A stretch of DNA of 64,000 nt, from NCBI RefSeq assembly GCF_018555455.1, contig NZ_JAFEJU010000001.1, forward strand, positions 186,001 through 250,000. Reading direction: 5' to 3'. A program made the position numbers and the translations under genes. Positions 30,163 through 39,022 of the stretch are shown piece after piece. The notes below the pieces were generated by a model that saw only the letters and a program-made list of their open reading frames with translations, made no database searches and was not told the origin of the DNA. Origin of the DNA: Bifidobacterium colobi. GTDB taxonomy: Bacteria > Actinomycetota > Actinomycetes > Actinomycetales > Bifidobacteriaceae. The first letter of the stretch is position 1, and each line of letters begins with the position of its first letter.

Positions 30163-31239
30163 TCACAGCCGACGTATGGAATCGCGCATCACCGGAGGAC
30201 AGTCGATGCGGATGGTTCTCGAAAATCCCGCACGATCGGGGGATTCTACGTCTTCCAGCAGCATCTTCACCCCGACCACGCCAAGCTCATAATGAGGCAG
30301 TTGCACCGTTGACAACGGCGGCGACATATGCGCGGCAATGACCTCCTGGTTGTCGAACCCGACCACTGAAAGATCATCGGGGATCCGCAGACCACGATCA
30401 CGCAACGCATCGTATAATCCCATGGCCACACGGTCATTATGACAGCACACACCGGTCGCCCCGGTCTGCACCACCTGCTCGGCGATTCGCATGCCGCCTT
30501 CTTGATACGGCATGGTGTCGAACATCAGACTCTCGTCCGCGGGGATGCCAGCCTCCTCAAGTGCCGCAAGATATCCGGCGCGTCGCCCCGTTCGGGCGGG
30601 TGAGATGCTGGTCGAATTCACAAAGGCGATTCGCCGATGCCCGGCATCGATCAGCATCTGCGCCGCGGCCTTGCCGCCACGGAATTCATCCGGGACCACC
30701 GCCGTGACCTCGCTGTTCGGATCGCTGCAATTCACCAGTACCGTGGTGACCTGCGTCAGCTCCGGCGGCATGGTGATCTCATGGTGGTACCACGTCGAGT
30801 AGATGACACCGCTGACGTTGTGCTCCATGAATTCCTCGATGGCACGACGCTCAAGGTCACGGTCGCCCTCGGTGTTGGCGATCAACAGTACATATCCACG
30901 CTTCCAGGCCTCTTCCTGAGCGCCATGGATGATCTGTCCCGCGAACGGTGTCGTCGCGATGGAATCCGCCACCAGACCGATGAAATTCGATCGTCCGCGA
31001 GCCAGTCCCTGCGCCAGGGTGTTCGGCCGATATCCCAACTCATCGATGGCCTTGAGCACTCGGGCGCGCGCGTCCTTGCCGATGCGCGCGCCCGGCTTAT
31101 GGTTCATGACCAACGACACCGTGGATACCGAGGTTCCGGCCGCCGCGGCCACATCCTTCAACGTCACGGAGGAACGTTTCCCGTTCTTCCGCTCCCGCGA
31201 GTTCTCAGATGCGGGGTCTGCTATTCGCTGCACTGCCAT
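30163..31239 (-). CDS. LacI-family regulator of the sugar/GH32 operon
   Basis: 358 residues. N-terminal HTH VTLKDVAAAAGTSVSTVSLVMN and the hinge/core GLVADSIATTPFAGQIIHGAQ; effector domain with GVCCHNDRVAMGLYDALRDRG and DDLSVVGFDN. It is the last gene of the operon, three bases after the second permease. The candidate operators TGATmAAACGCTTyA lie before the first gene, so it probably represses its own operon until a fructose-containing sugar is present. The effector is inferred from the linked GH32. Confidence 0.92.
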   Translation of the reverse strand: MAVQRIADPASENSRERKNGKRSSVTLKDVAAAAGTSVSTVSLVMNHKPGARIGKDARARVLKAIDELGYRPNTLAQGLARGRSNFIGLVADSIATTPFAGQIIHGAQEEAWKRGYVLLIANTEGDRDLERRAIEEFMEHNVSGVIYSTWYHHEITMPPELTQVTTVLVNCSDPNSEVTAVVPDEFRGGKAAAQMLIDAGHRRIAFVNSTSISPARTGRRAGYLAALEEAGIPADESLMFDTMPYQEGGMRIAEQVVQTGATGVCCHNDRVAMGLYDALRDRGLRIPDDLSVVGFDNQEVIAAHMSPPLSTVQLPHYELGVVGVKMLLEDVESPDRAGFSRTIRIDCPPVMRDSIRRL

Positions 31240-31242
31240 CGA

Positions 31243-32154
31243 TCATCCCTTGGTCGCGCCACCTTCCAGGCCTTGGATCATAGCCTTGTTCAAGACCAGG
31301 AACACCAACATCAATGGTGTAATTGTGACACAAACGGCGGCAAAAGTAGCAGTCCAGTCCGTGTTGCCCATCGCCCCGATGTAGTTCTGCAAGCCAAGCG
31401 GAATGGTCTTCAGATCATCGGTTAGCACGAAGGTGTTCGCGAAGATGAATTCATTCCAGATGAAGATGCTGTTGACCAGCACCACCGTCACGATCGTGTT
31501 GAGCGACAGTGGCAGTGTGATCTGCGCGAAGATGCGGTACGGGCCGGCGCCGTCGATCGATGCGGCCTCATAGGTCTCCGAGGGAATGTACTGGTAGAAC
31601 GAGCTGAACAGGAACACCGACATCGGTATCGAGAAACCGGCCAGCGGGATGATCATCGACCAATACGTATCCAGTAGACCGACCTGCGAATAATCGATGA
31701 ACAACGGCACCAGCGAGATCTGCACGGGCACGATGATGCCCATCATGAAGATCATGCGGATAATCTTGCCGCCCTTGAATCGCAGCACTTGCAAAGCGTA
31801 TGCCGCCATCATGCCGAGAATCACGATGAAGAAGTTCGAGCCGAAGGTCACGATGACGCTGTTCAGGATATACCGACCAAGGTTTCCCGATTCAAAGGCA
31901 CGTGCATAATTATCGAGCGTGAACTGCTGCGGTATGCCGAACGGATCCCCCGCAGCGAAATCATGCTCCGTGCGCACGCTGGTGATGAACAGCCATAGCA
32001 GCGGATACACCTGAATTACCATGATGATCGCGATCAGCACCCACGTGATAATACGATGCACCGTGATACGCCGATGATGCCGATATCCTTCCACGTTATT
32101 GAAGGATTGCTTATACCAGGATCTCATGCTCGGCAACGATTCCACACCCGTCAT
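31243..32154 (-). CDS. Sugar ABC transporter permease (MalG type)
   Basis: 303 residues, six helices, with the cytoplasmic EAA loop YEAASIDGAGPYRIFAQITLPL. The start at 32,154 overlaps the first permease stop (ATGA); the longer upstream frame is not membrane-like. It forms the CUT1 importer with the neighbouring permease and lipoprotein. No ATPase is encoded here, so a shared MsiK/UgpC-type ATPase elsewhere probably powers it, as is common in bifidobacteria. Confidence 0.93.
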   Translation of the reverse strand: MTGVESLPSMRSWYKQSFNNVEGYRHHRRITVHRIITWVLIAIIMVIQVYPLLWLFITSVRTEHDFAAGDPFGIPQQFTLDNYARAFESGNLGRYILNSVIVTFGSNFFIVILGMMAAYALQVLRFKGGKIIRMIFMMGIIVPVQISLVPLFIDYSQVGLLDTYWSMIIPLAGFSIPMSVFLFSSFYQYIPSETYEAASIDGAGPYRIFAQITLPLSLNTIVTVVLVNSIFIWNEFIFANTFVLTDDLKTIPLGLQNYIGAMGNTDWTATFAAVCVTITPLMLVFLVLNKAMIQGLEGGATKG

Positions 32155-33023
32155 TCGTCCACCTTCCTTTTCATCAGTCCGAAGATCAATCCGACCGCGA
32201 CCAGGCATTCGACCACGATGAACACCGACATCGCGCTGGCATACCCGTAATTCGTGTTCGTGAACGCGGTACGGTACATGTACGTGGTCACGAGCTGCCC
32301 ATGGCGGCCATTCGACAGCAGGTAGGGGATATCGAAGCCACGCAACGCATATGTCACGGCCATGACCACCGTGGTGATCCACACCGGCCGAATGTACGGG
32401 AAACGAATCTTGGCGAACAGCTGCCATTCGTTGACACCGTCGAGTTTGGCCGCCTCCTCGATCTCGGCCAGGATCGACATGAACGCGGCGTAGATGATGA
32501 GCATGTACAGACCGGAGAACCGCCAGCCTTCCGGGACGGACACTGCCGCAAGCACCGTATGGGTGTCGGACAGCCACGGCCTTGCCAGATCACCAAGCCC
32601 GACCACTTGCAGCAACCGGTTCAGTAGGCCCACCGGATCCATCGAATAGATGCGCTGGAACAGGAAACCGATGGCGACGGTCGAGATCACCGCCGGCAAC
32701 AGGTACAGCGTCTTGATGACTTCACGGCCACGAGTGAGCTGCATGAGCAATGTGGCGACCAGTAATGCGCCACCGAGCTGCAATACCAGACAGATCATCA
32801 TGTAGATCATGGAGTTGCCGAACGCTTGCCAGAACACCGCGTCACCAGCAAACATCTTGGCATAGTTACCCAGACCGACGAATTGCATGTCGCTGATGCC
32901 GTCCCACTCAAAGAAGCTGAGAAACAGCGACTGGATCACCGGCATCAGCACACCGAGGCCATAGAACAGCAACGGCGGCAAAAGGAATATCAACACTGAT
33001 TTTTTCGAACGATACGGCAGCAT
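32151..33023 (-). CDS. Sugar ABC transporter permease (MalF type)
   Basis: 290 residues with six helices. EAA loop: IEEAAKLDGVNEWQLFAKIRFP. GCAAGGAGCCTCC precedes ATG 33,023. First of two coupled permeases of a CUT1 oligosaccharide importer. Confidence 0.93.
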   Translation of the reverse strand: MLPYRSKKSVLIFLLPPLLFYGLGVLMPVIQSLFLSFFEWDGISDMQFVGLGNYAKMFAGDAVFWQAFGNSMIYMMICLVLQLGGALLVATLLMQLTRGREVIKTLYLLPAVISTVAIGFLFQRIYSMDPVGLLNRLLQVVGLGDLARPWLSDTHTVLAAVSVPEGWRFSGLYMLIIYAAFMSILAEIEEAAKLDGVNEWQLFAKIRFPYIRPVWITTVVMAVTYALRGFDIPYLLSNGRHGQLVTTYMYRTAFTNTNYGYASAMSVFIVVECLVAVGLIFGLMKRKVDE

Positions 33024-33124
33024 GGAGGCTCCTTGCAATCTTGGAAGGCGGCGGGAGATGACCGTTGCAATGGCAGTGCTTTGGGTAACCGGCCATCCCC
33101 TGCCGACATATATATTCGCGAGCG

Positions 33125-34468
33125 TTACTCGGCGAAGGCTTTCGGACCGTTCTCAGCGATGACTCCGTCCATCGTGTCGATGAACTCGTCCACGCTCACA
33201 TCGCCCTGCACCAGCAGCACCAGTTCCTGCTGGAGTCGGGTGTTCGAGGTCGAGTCAAGCTGAGTGTCCCACGGCATCGCGGTAACATCGCCGACATTGT
33301 CCGATTCATCCACCACGCGCTGGTAGAGATCCGTGGCATTGCTTGGCAGCGTGGTGCCATCACCGGTAGTGGGGTTGACCTGGCCGGTGGCTCCATACAC
33401 CTTCGGGTACTGCTCAAGCGCATACTTCAGGAAGTCGCGAACAAGCGGGTCATATCCCTTGGTGTTGACGGCCATGCCGATACCGGACGGCGCAACATAC
33501 TCGTTCTGCGTTGTGGCACCTCCATCGGTGACCGGTAGCAGGAAGTAGTCGATCTGATCGCGCACCGAGGCGTCCAAATCTTCGGTGCCCAGCGTCGGCA
33601 GATCCCACGAGCCGGTGTTGTAGATCGCCGCTTTACCGGAAGTGAACAGTGCCTGCGCATCCGCATATCCAGTGGAGGAGAAGCCTTCCTGGAAGCAGCC
33701 CGACGATCCGAGGTCGGCCATCCATTGCACGGCCTTCCGGCCGGTCTCATCCGACAACTTGGCCTCGCCCTTCTTGAGCTTCTTGATGTAGTCATTGCCA
33801 CTCTCCCGGAACGGGTAGTAGGCCATGAACCTCTCCAGCGGCCACATATCCTGGCCGTCCATGGTGATCGGAGTGATACCGGCCTTATTGAGCGCGGCAC
33901 ACATCTGAGGTATGTCGTCAAGCGTCTTGGGGATGTCCACTCCCGCCTTGGCGAGCAGCGCCTTGTTGTAGAAGAACACCTCCACCTGAGATTCAAACGG
34001 CACCATATACAACGAGCCATCATCAAAACGCTGGTAGTCCAAGGCGGACGTGCGATAGTCATCGTACAGACCCATGTCCTTCAGCATCGCCTCGACGTCC
34101 ACCATGCTGCCTTTCTTCGCCAGCTTCGCGGCGAACGGCGTGGCATCGATGTCGAAGAGCTCCGGCAACTTGTTGGCGGCGGCAAGCGTCTCCAGTTTCT
34201 GGATGTAAGACGGTCGGTCTGGCGTGGTGATGAACTTCAGCTCAAATCCTTCGTGATCCTTCGCGTAGTCCGCGGCGATCTGCTTCATCGCCGTGATCAC
34301 GCCACCGTCCACCGGGCGGGACAGCAGCCACGATATCTCGTGCGGTTTGATCTCGCCTTCGGGATTCACATCGTCCGGTTTCACTGAGGACGTACTGGTT
34401 CCGCACCCGGACAGTACCAGCGCAGCAGCGGCCAATACGGATACGGCCAGCGTTTTCATGGTTCGCAT
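33125..34468 (-). CDS. Sugar ABC transporter solute-binding lipoprotein
   Basis: 447 residues. Lipoprotein signal MRTMKTLAVSVLAAAALVLS followed by GC lipobox (LSGC), then an extracytoplasmic binding protein of family 1 (YNKALLAKAGVDIPKTLDD, AAIYNTGSWDLPTL). ATG 34,468 has GGAG nine bases upstream. It captures the sugar, probably a sucrose- or fructan-type oligosaccharide judging by the GH32 gene, and hands it to the permeases. Confidence 0.93.
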   Translation of the reverse strand: MRTMKTLAVSVLAAAALVLSGCGTSTSSVKPDDVNPEGEIKPHEISWLLSRPVDGGVITAMKQIAADYAKDHEGFELKFITTPDRPSYIQKLETLAAANKLPELFDIDATPFAAKLAKKGSMVDVEAMLKDMGLYDDYRTSALDYQRFDDGSLYMVPFESQVEVFFYNKALLAKAGVDIPKTLDDIPQMCAALNKAGITPITMDGQDMWPLERFMAYYPFRESGNDYIKKLKKGEAKLSDETGRKAVQWMADLGSSGCFQEGFSSTGYADAQALFTSGKAAIYNTGSWDLPTLGTEDLDASVRDQIDYFLLPVTDGGATTQNEYVAPSGIGMAVNTKGYDPLVRDFLKYALEQYPKVYGATGQVNPTTGDGTTLPSNATDLYQRVVDESDNVGDVTAMPWDTQLDSTSNTRLQQELVLLVQGDVSVDEFIDTMDGVIAENGPKAFAE

Positions 34469-34615
34469 CGTAATCATCTCCATTGATTGATCAGATTTGT
34501 TGTTTACGAGTATGTATGTGGTTGGATGTTGTTCGAGACGACCGGTATCGCCTGATGTCTACGTAGGGGTAGCGGCACCTCCCTTTCCAAGGAACGCGGC
34601 CATTGCCGGGAACCT

Positions 34616-36058
34616 TTACTTCGTCTCTTCCGTATTCCTGGTGAGGACCGCGAAATCAGAGAAGCGGGTTACGCCGTCATTGGAGAACACGCCGAACGAT
34701 GATCCCCATGATGTTTCCAGACGCGTGCTCAACATGACATCCTGATCGAGATTCACTACGCAGATATCATCTTCGATGATGATGTCAAATTCATGCCTTC
34801 CCACCGGCAGATCGCACGGTCTTTCCAATTCGACGGCAAAGGGAACATCACCGGAAATCTGCCATTGCTCGCCGCCGGTCCGAGGTCTCGGCCACCGATC
34901 CACCACCATACGGCTACGCTTGGGCTCAAACCGGATGATATGGCCAAGGTCGCCGTCCTTGCTGGCCTTCACGATCACTCCGGCATCGGCACGATCCTCG
35001 CCGATCTCGAACGTGCCGTGCAGCAACGCGCATCGTGGCACATCGAGGTCGAACATCTTCGCATCATATCCGTCCGAGCGCCCCACGGCATGGTTCCCCA
35101 CGTCGTTCCACATCAGATCGGAGAAGGCGGACTTGACTTCATGGGGAATACGGAACGACAACGAACCGTCTGCGTTCTGTGTTCCCTCCGACACCGACAT
35201 GGTGCCGGCCCATTGCCAGGCACCCTCATCGGATTCCCCGATACGGCTGGGGATCCAGCCGAAAAACAATCGTCGACCGTCGCGCTGCGCGGTCTTGGCC
35301 GCGTAAAACGCCCGACCGTCCACGCTGTCCTTGCCGCTCGAGGGAGCGACCCACGGCCCTTCCAACGAACGGGACATACGATAACGCGTCGCAAAAGCGT
35401 CTGAGAACTCCGAATACACCAGATACCACCAGCCGTTCCAGAAGAACACATCCGGGCATTCCTGCGTAATATATCGACCGGGATCCCATAACGGTTCCGC
35501 TATCTCCCAGCGAGACAGATCCTTGGATACGCACTGGGCGACCACGCCGCGCCTTCGATCGGCACCGGACGTATGCCGCGCAGCGAGCACCAGTCGCCAA
35601 ATCTTCGATTCCTCATCCCAGAACACGAACGGGTCACGCCAGTCGCTCTGCTCATACCCTACGGGAGCGCCGAAGATATCCGCAGGAATCTTATGCCATG
35701 TCGCCATGCCGTCTTCACTCACCGCATGCATCACCCGCTGCAGGGGCAGACCGTTGTCACCGCAATGACGTGGATTATGACCGGTATAGAACAGGTGATG
35801 ACGACCATCATGGTCTTTGACTACGCTGCCGGTATACGCGTTGAAATCCGGATCCTGAGCCGTGCCGTGCACCAAACGATCGCCGCGGTCCTCATAATGC
35901 ACAAAGTCCTTGGTCGTCACCAATCGCCAGCTCATTCCCTCGCGTGGGGATTCCCTACGCTCATGTAGGTAGAACAGATGGAACTCCTCCCCTTCGCAGT
36001 AGGGAATGACGTCGCCCACCCATCCTTCGGCCGGTTTATAGAAGATCGTATTATTCAT
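34616..36058 (-). CDS. Glycoside hydrolase family 32 (beta-fructosidase-like)
   Basis: 480 residues: a five-bladed propeller N-terminal part and a beta-sandwich C-terminal part. The transition-state Asp (SDWRDPFVFWDEE) and acid/base Glu (TQECPDVFFWNGWW) are present. The nucleophile motif is GWVGDVIPYCEG instead of the usual WMNDPNG; the Asp is kept. There is no signal peptide, so it works on imported sugar. It is the first gene of the operon and GCAAAGGAG precedes ATG 36,058. Substrate preference within the family cannot be read from sequence. Confidence 0.9.
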   Translation of the reverse strand: MNNTIFYKPAEGWVGDVIPYCEGEEFHLFYLHERRESPREGMSWRLVTTKDFVHYEDRGDRLVHGTAQDPDFNAYTGSVVKDHDGRHHLFYTGHNPRHCGDNGLPLQRVMHAVSEDGMATWHKIPADIFGAPVGYEQSDWRDPFVFWDEESKIWRLVLAARHTSGADRRRGVVAQCVSKDLSRWEIAEPLWDPGRYITQECPDVFFWNGWWYLVYSEFSDAFATRYRMSRSLEGPWVAPSSGKDSVDGRAFYAAKTAQRDGRRLFFGWIPSRIGESDEGAWQWAGTMSVSEGTQNADGSLSFRIPHEVKSAFSDLMWNDVGNHAVGRSDGYDAKMFDLDVPRCALLHGTFEIGEDRADAGVIVKASKDGDLGHIIRFEPKRSRMVVDRWPRPRTGGEQWQISGDVPFAVELERPCDLPVGRHEFDIIIEDDICVVNLDQDVMLSTRLETSWGSSFGVFSNDGVTRFSDFAVLTRNTEETK

Positions 36059-36073
36059 TTCCTTAGCTCCTTT

Positions 36074-36132
36074 GCTAAAGCGTTTGATCAATGTGATAGT
36101 TATATTAGATCACCAAAAATCAACCTTGTCAA
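36074..36132 (-). promoter_or_regulatory. Promoter and LacI operator of the GH32 operon
   Basis: On the minus strand: TTGACA (36,132-36,127), TAATAT (36,107-36,102), then operator TGATCAAACGCTTTAGC (36,090-36,074) between promoter and ATG. An operator just after the -10 fits repression. The TTGACA-TAATAT spacing is 19 bp; TCTAAT gives 17. Confidence 0.65.
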
Positions 36133-36161
36133 CAAGCACATCGTAGGAAATACGACCCTAT

Positions 36162-36194
36162 TGATAAAACGCTTCATCTATAAGCGTTTCGACC
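36162..36194. promoter_or_regulatory. Two further LacI-type operators, side by side
   Basis: TGATAAAACGCTTCATC (36,162) and CTATAAGCGTTTCGACC (36,178, inverse orientation) share the AAACGCTT core with the promoter operator. They are about 90 bp upstream, allowing looping, and may also affect the divergent operon. Confidence 0.6.
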
Positions 36195-36350
36195 CGACAC
36201 GCCGATGGAAGAGAGTCGCCCATCCTCCTATCGACAAATCATCAAACTGTTTTGACGCTCCTATCAAACCGGTATAACTTAAAAGTTAACGGCACCATTC
36301 TGGACGGCAGAGAGTATTCCGGCGGTCGATTGCCACAGGAGAGCATACGC

Positions 36351-36512
36351 ATGGTCAAGGAAGCGAATGCGACTCTGCAATTGGATCTGGGAACACGACT
36401 TGATGATCTGTACGATCAGCCTCATAGGGAGATGGACAACGAGAGCGGTACGCTGGTCATCATCCGTGATGCTGATTCCTCGGAATGGCATTTCTTCGAA
36501 TGTCTGATCTGA
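36351..36512 (+). CDS. Small protein (53 residues), unknown
   Basis: Begins MVKEANATLQLDLG and ends SSEWHFFECLI. AGGAG nine bases before ATG 36,351. The frame stays open upstream (to a TTG at 36,252), so this may be the end of a once longer protein. It leads a possible operon with three genes that share GAAAGGA-type Shine-Dalgarno sites. Confidence 0.45.
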   Translation: MVKEANATLQLDLGTRLDDLYDQPHREMDNESGTLVIIRDADSSEWHFFECLI

Positions 36513-36523
36513 AAGGATCTTCC

Positions 36524-36868
36524 ATGAAGTATCTGCTTATCATCGATATGCTGCCCACATACGGGCTATTGTGCTACCTGCTGGTTAGCATTTGCATCAC
36601 GCTGGCGTTTCGCTGGCTTGCGCATGCGTGCGAAGACCGGCGACGACTGCGTTTCACCGTCATCGCACTGCTGATCGGTTCGTTGCTCGTTGCCCTGCTT
36701 GCTGGTTGTGCGTACACCATCGCTATGCCATATGCACAACCGGACATGGTTGATTTCTATCGTGCATACCGTCCCGCCGTGTTGGTGTTCCTCACGGGAT
36801 TGTTCTGTGTGCAGTCCGTGTTCGGTGTCGCCGCCGTGCAAGCGCCCCGTAAACGACATAATGTCTGA
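36524..36868 (+). CDS. Small membrane protein, unknown
   Basis: 114 residues with about three hydrophobic helices (YGLLCYLLVSICITLAFRWL, FTVIALLIGSLLVALLAGCA, AVLVFLTGLFCVQSVFGVAAV). GAAAGGA six bases before the ATG. It directly precedes the SdpI-like gene and probably works with it; I do not recognise its family. Confidence 0.6.
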   Translation: MKYLLIIDMLPTYGLLCYLLVSICITLAFRWLAHACEDRRRLRFTVIALLIGSLLVALLAGCAYTIAMPYAQPDMVDFYRAYRPAVLVFLTGLFCVQSVFGVAAVQAPRKRHNV

Positions 36869-36881
36869 AAGGATTCGAGAT

Positions 36882-37259
36882 ATGCTTCTTTGTCTGATCG
36901 GTTTATTCCTGCCGATAGTCCGGTGGTGCTTCTCCATGTATGGGTTCGCGAAGAACGGTCAATTGGAGAGGAATTATCAGGTCGGCATCAAGACCCGCTG
37001 GACCATCGCCTCGGACGAAACATGGGAATACATACACCGCAAGTATGCGTTCGTGTTCCTCGGCTGTGGTGTTCTGACCACTCTGATGCCATTAGACGTA
37101 CTGGTCGGCATGATTGCAACCCGTGACATTAATACCATGAACATGATCTGGTGGTGGATGCTTCTTGCACTTGCCGCCATGCTTGTTGCTTGGCTTGTCG
37201 CATGCGGCACCATCGCGAATTTCGACGCAAAAAGGCATTACCTGGAATCGAACATATGA
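36882..37259 (+). CDS. SdpI-like membrane protein
   Basis: 125 residues. The block NYQVGIKTRWTIASDETWEYIHRKYA matches the SdpI family signature (GIRT-WTL...W...TH), flanked by three helices. Bacillus SdpI gives immunity to the SDP toxin and acts in signalling; whether this one gives immunity is unknown. GAAAGGA eight bases before ATG 36,882; an earlier ATG at 36,861 is possible. Confidence 0.65.
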   Translation: MLLCLIGLFLPIVRWCFSMYGFAKNGQLERNYQVGIKTRWTIASDETWEYIHRKYAFVFLGCGVLTTLMPLDVLVGMIATRDINTMNMIWWWMLLALAAMLVAWLVACGTIANFDAKRHYLESNI

Positions 37260-37283
37260 AGATATTCAGAAGGAAGGATAGGC

Positions 37284-37772
37284 ATGACGATTCGTATCGC
37301 TCCGATCGAACCTCGATGGTTCGAGGAGAAGGCGCAAGTGCAGTCGCAAACATGGCGGGAACTCAACCAGGGCAAGATTCCGCAGGAGATCGTGGATGCC
37401 ATCACCCCGCAGTTCGCGTTGAAACTCACCGAAGCCCACGCCAAGAACTCCGATCAGGTCACCCTAGTGGCGCTTGGCGACGATCATGTGATCGGGTTCG
37501 CGGAACTGCTGCGCACGCCGCGTCCGCCGATCGACCGTCCCGAAGCGGCGGAACTGGCCTCATTGTACGTGTTGCAAGACCGGCATCGGCACGGCGTCGG
37601 ACGCATGCTAGTCGAAGCGGGCAAACAGGCCACCGGCAATGACCGGCTCGCGTTGTGGGTCGCCGGGTTCAACGCCAATGCGCAGGGCTTCTACCGGCAC
37701 ATCGGCTTCCACGAGACCGGTCTCACCCAAACCGAGGACATGGGACCGGAACTCGAAATGATTAACTACTGA
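37284..37772 (+). CDS. GNAT-family N-acetyltransferase
   Basis: 162 residues. The acetyl-CoA loop is QDRHRHGVGRMLVEAGKQA after the strand AAELASLYVL, and the C-terminal NANAQGFYRHIGFHETG is typical. The substrate is unknown. AGAAGGATAGGC precedes the ATG. Last gene of the small operon. Confidence 0.85.
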   Translation: MTIRIAPIEPRWFEEKAQVQSQTWRELNQGKIPQEIVDAITPQFALKLTEAHAKNSDQVTLVALGDDHVIGFAELLRTPRPPIDRPEAAELASLYVLQDRHRHGVGRMLVEAGKQATGNDRLALWVAGFNANAQGFYRHIGFHETGLTQTEDMGPELEMINY

Positions 37773-37864
37773 CGAACTACTAATGGAACTGTAAACGGCG
37801 TCAAGCACATCGGTATGGGACGAGTGGCACAGGGCTCCATCGTTCTTTGACGCAGGCAACTACA

Positions 37865-38371
37865 TCAATATATGAATGGTCCGTTTTCGGAAGGTTCATA
37901 ATCTCTGCGTGAATCTCCGGCATCGGAATAATCAATAGGATGGCCAAGGATTCCTAGACTTGGCGGTTGTTTATCGCCCGTGGCATGGTTTGCCGATACA
38001 ACTGATTCCGTGGCAATGACTGCAACAGACTTGGACTGTGATTCTGGCCCGCTTGGAGTCACAGTTGTCTCGGATGTTTGTGGCTTAACGTCATTTGCCT
38101 TCGAGTCGGCATCAATCAACGGTTCAAACAATGCGTTGAGTTGCCGCTGCGTGAGCCCGAACCGTTCGCCGATCTCACGGCGCGATACCCCGTAGTCGCG
38201 GGTGTAGTCCTGCACGATCGGTCGCGCGGCGTCCAACGCTCTGGTGAAATCGGTGAGTGCATCGTACAGCGCCGCGGTACGATTCTCCCGTTCCTTGAGC
38301 TGCGCCCTGTACTCTTCAAGTGATTTGCGTACCCAGTCGGCGCGTTCCTTGCGACGGTTTCCGACGGCCAT
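37865..38371 (-). CDS. Putative DNA-binding accessory protein
   Basis: 168 residues. The first half is helical (KSLEEYRAQLKERENRTAALYDAL) and contains a likely helix-turn-helix: DYGVSRREIGERFGLTQRQLNALF. The second half is polar and probably disordered. It is divergent from the mobilisation genes, so it may regulate them or help at the origin of transfer. No family is recognised. Confidence 0.6.
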   Translation of the reverse strand: MAVGNRRKERADWVRKSLEEYRAQLKERENRTAALYDALTDFTRALDAARPIVQDYTRDYGVSRREIGERFGLTQRQLNALFEPLIDADSKANDVKPQTSETTVTPSGPESQSKSVAVIATESVVSANHATGDKQPPSLGILGHPIDYSDAGDSRRDYEPSENGPFIY

Positions 38372-38549
38372 CCTCGCCTCCTTTGGCTGTGTCGTTATGT
38401 TGCAGCGTGATTATCCTTGCGTGACCATCAGCGCTGTGGCGATGCGGTTCAATCGCCGATATCGGCGTTAGGAATCGAGGTTAGTCATGGCGTGTTCAGG
38501 TGGTGGTCCCGGATTGATTTTTGAGTCAGGTCGGGGAATAGCAAGCATT

Positions 38550-38569
38550 GCAACCGTACGTACGGTTGC
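38550..38569. other. Perfect 20-bp palindrome, candidate oriT or operator
   Basis: GCAACCGTACGTACGGTTGC, 51 bp before the MobC-like start in a 249-bp gap between divergent genes. oriTs of this class usually lie next to mobC/relaxase genes and contain inverted repeats. The nick site is not identified. Confidence 0.5.
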
Positions 38570-38620
38570 GCGGATTCCCTTCCGGTCATCCGCTGCGGGA
38601 CACCCGCGACCCGATAGGCT

Positions 38621-39022
38621 ATGGCCATGAGTTGGCAGGACTCGCATCCCAATCGCTGCCGTCGCAAGACGGTCACGTTTACTCCCGACGAGTGGGCTGA
38701 GGCGAATCGTTTCTACCAGCGGGTGAAACGATCACGCGGCGGAGTCCTGTCGTTCTCGGCCCATGCCCGCGCACTGCTGATCGACGCGCATACGGTCATG
38801 GTCACGGTCGCATTGGATCCCGGCATGGTTCGCGCGGACATGGCGCGTATCGGCAACAACATCAACCAGATCGCCCATGTGGCGAACGCGACAGGGCTGA
38901 TCACGAGCGGCGACGTGGCGCGCGTGCTGGACGGCCAGCGCGAGCTGACGGCGTTGCTGCTGCGCATGTGTCGGGAGCGTGACGAAGCGGTGGAGGCGGC
39001 GCGATGGCTGTCGTCAACATGA
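38621..39022 (+). CDS. MobC-like relaxosome accessory protein
   Basis: 133 residues. A ribbon-type N-terminus (TVTFTPDEWAEANRF) and the MobC signature RIGNNINQIAHVANATG. It probably helps open oriT DNA for the relaxase, whose start overlaps its 3' end by 19 bases. ATG 38,627 is an alternative start. Confidence 0.85.
   Translation: MAMSWQDSHPNRCRRKTVTFTPDEWAEANRFYQRVKRSRGGVLSFSAHARALLIDAHTVMVTVALDPGMVRADMARIGNNINQIAHVANATGLITSGDVARVLDGQRELTALLLRMCRERDEAVEAARWLSST

Noticed and set aside
30000..30166. Insertion-sequence remnant before the nnrD fragment
   Set aside because: No inverted repeats or recognisable transposase motif could be seen; kept only as a junction.
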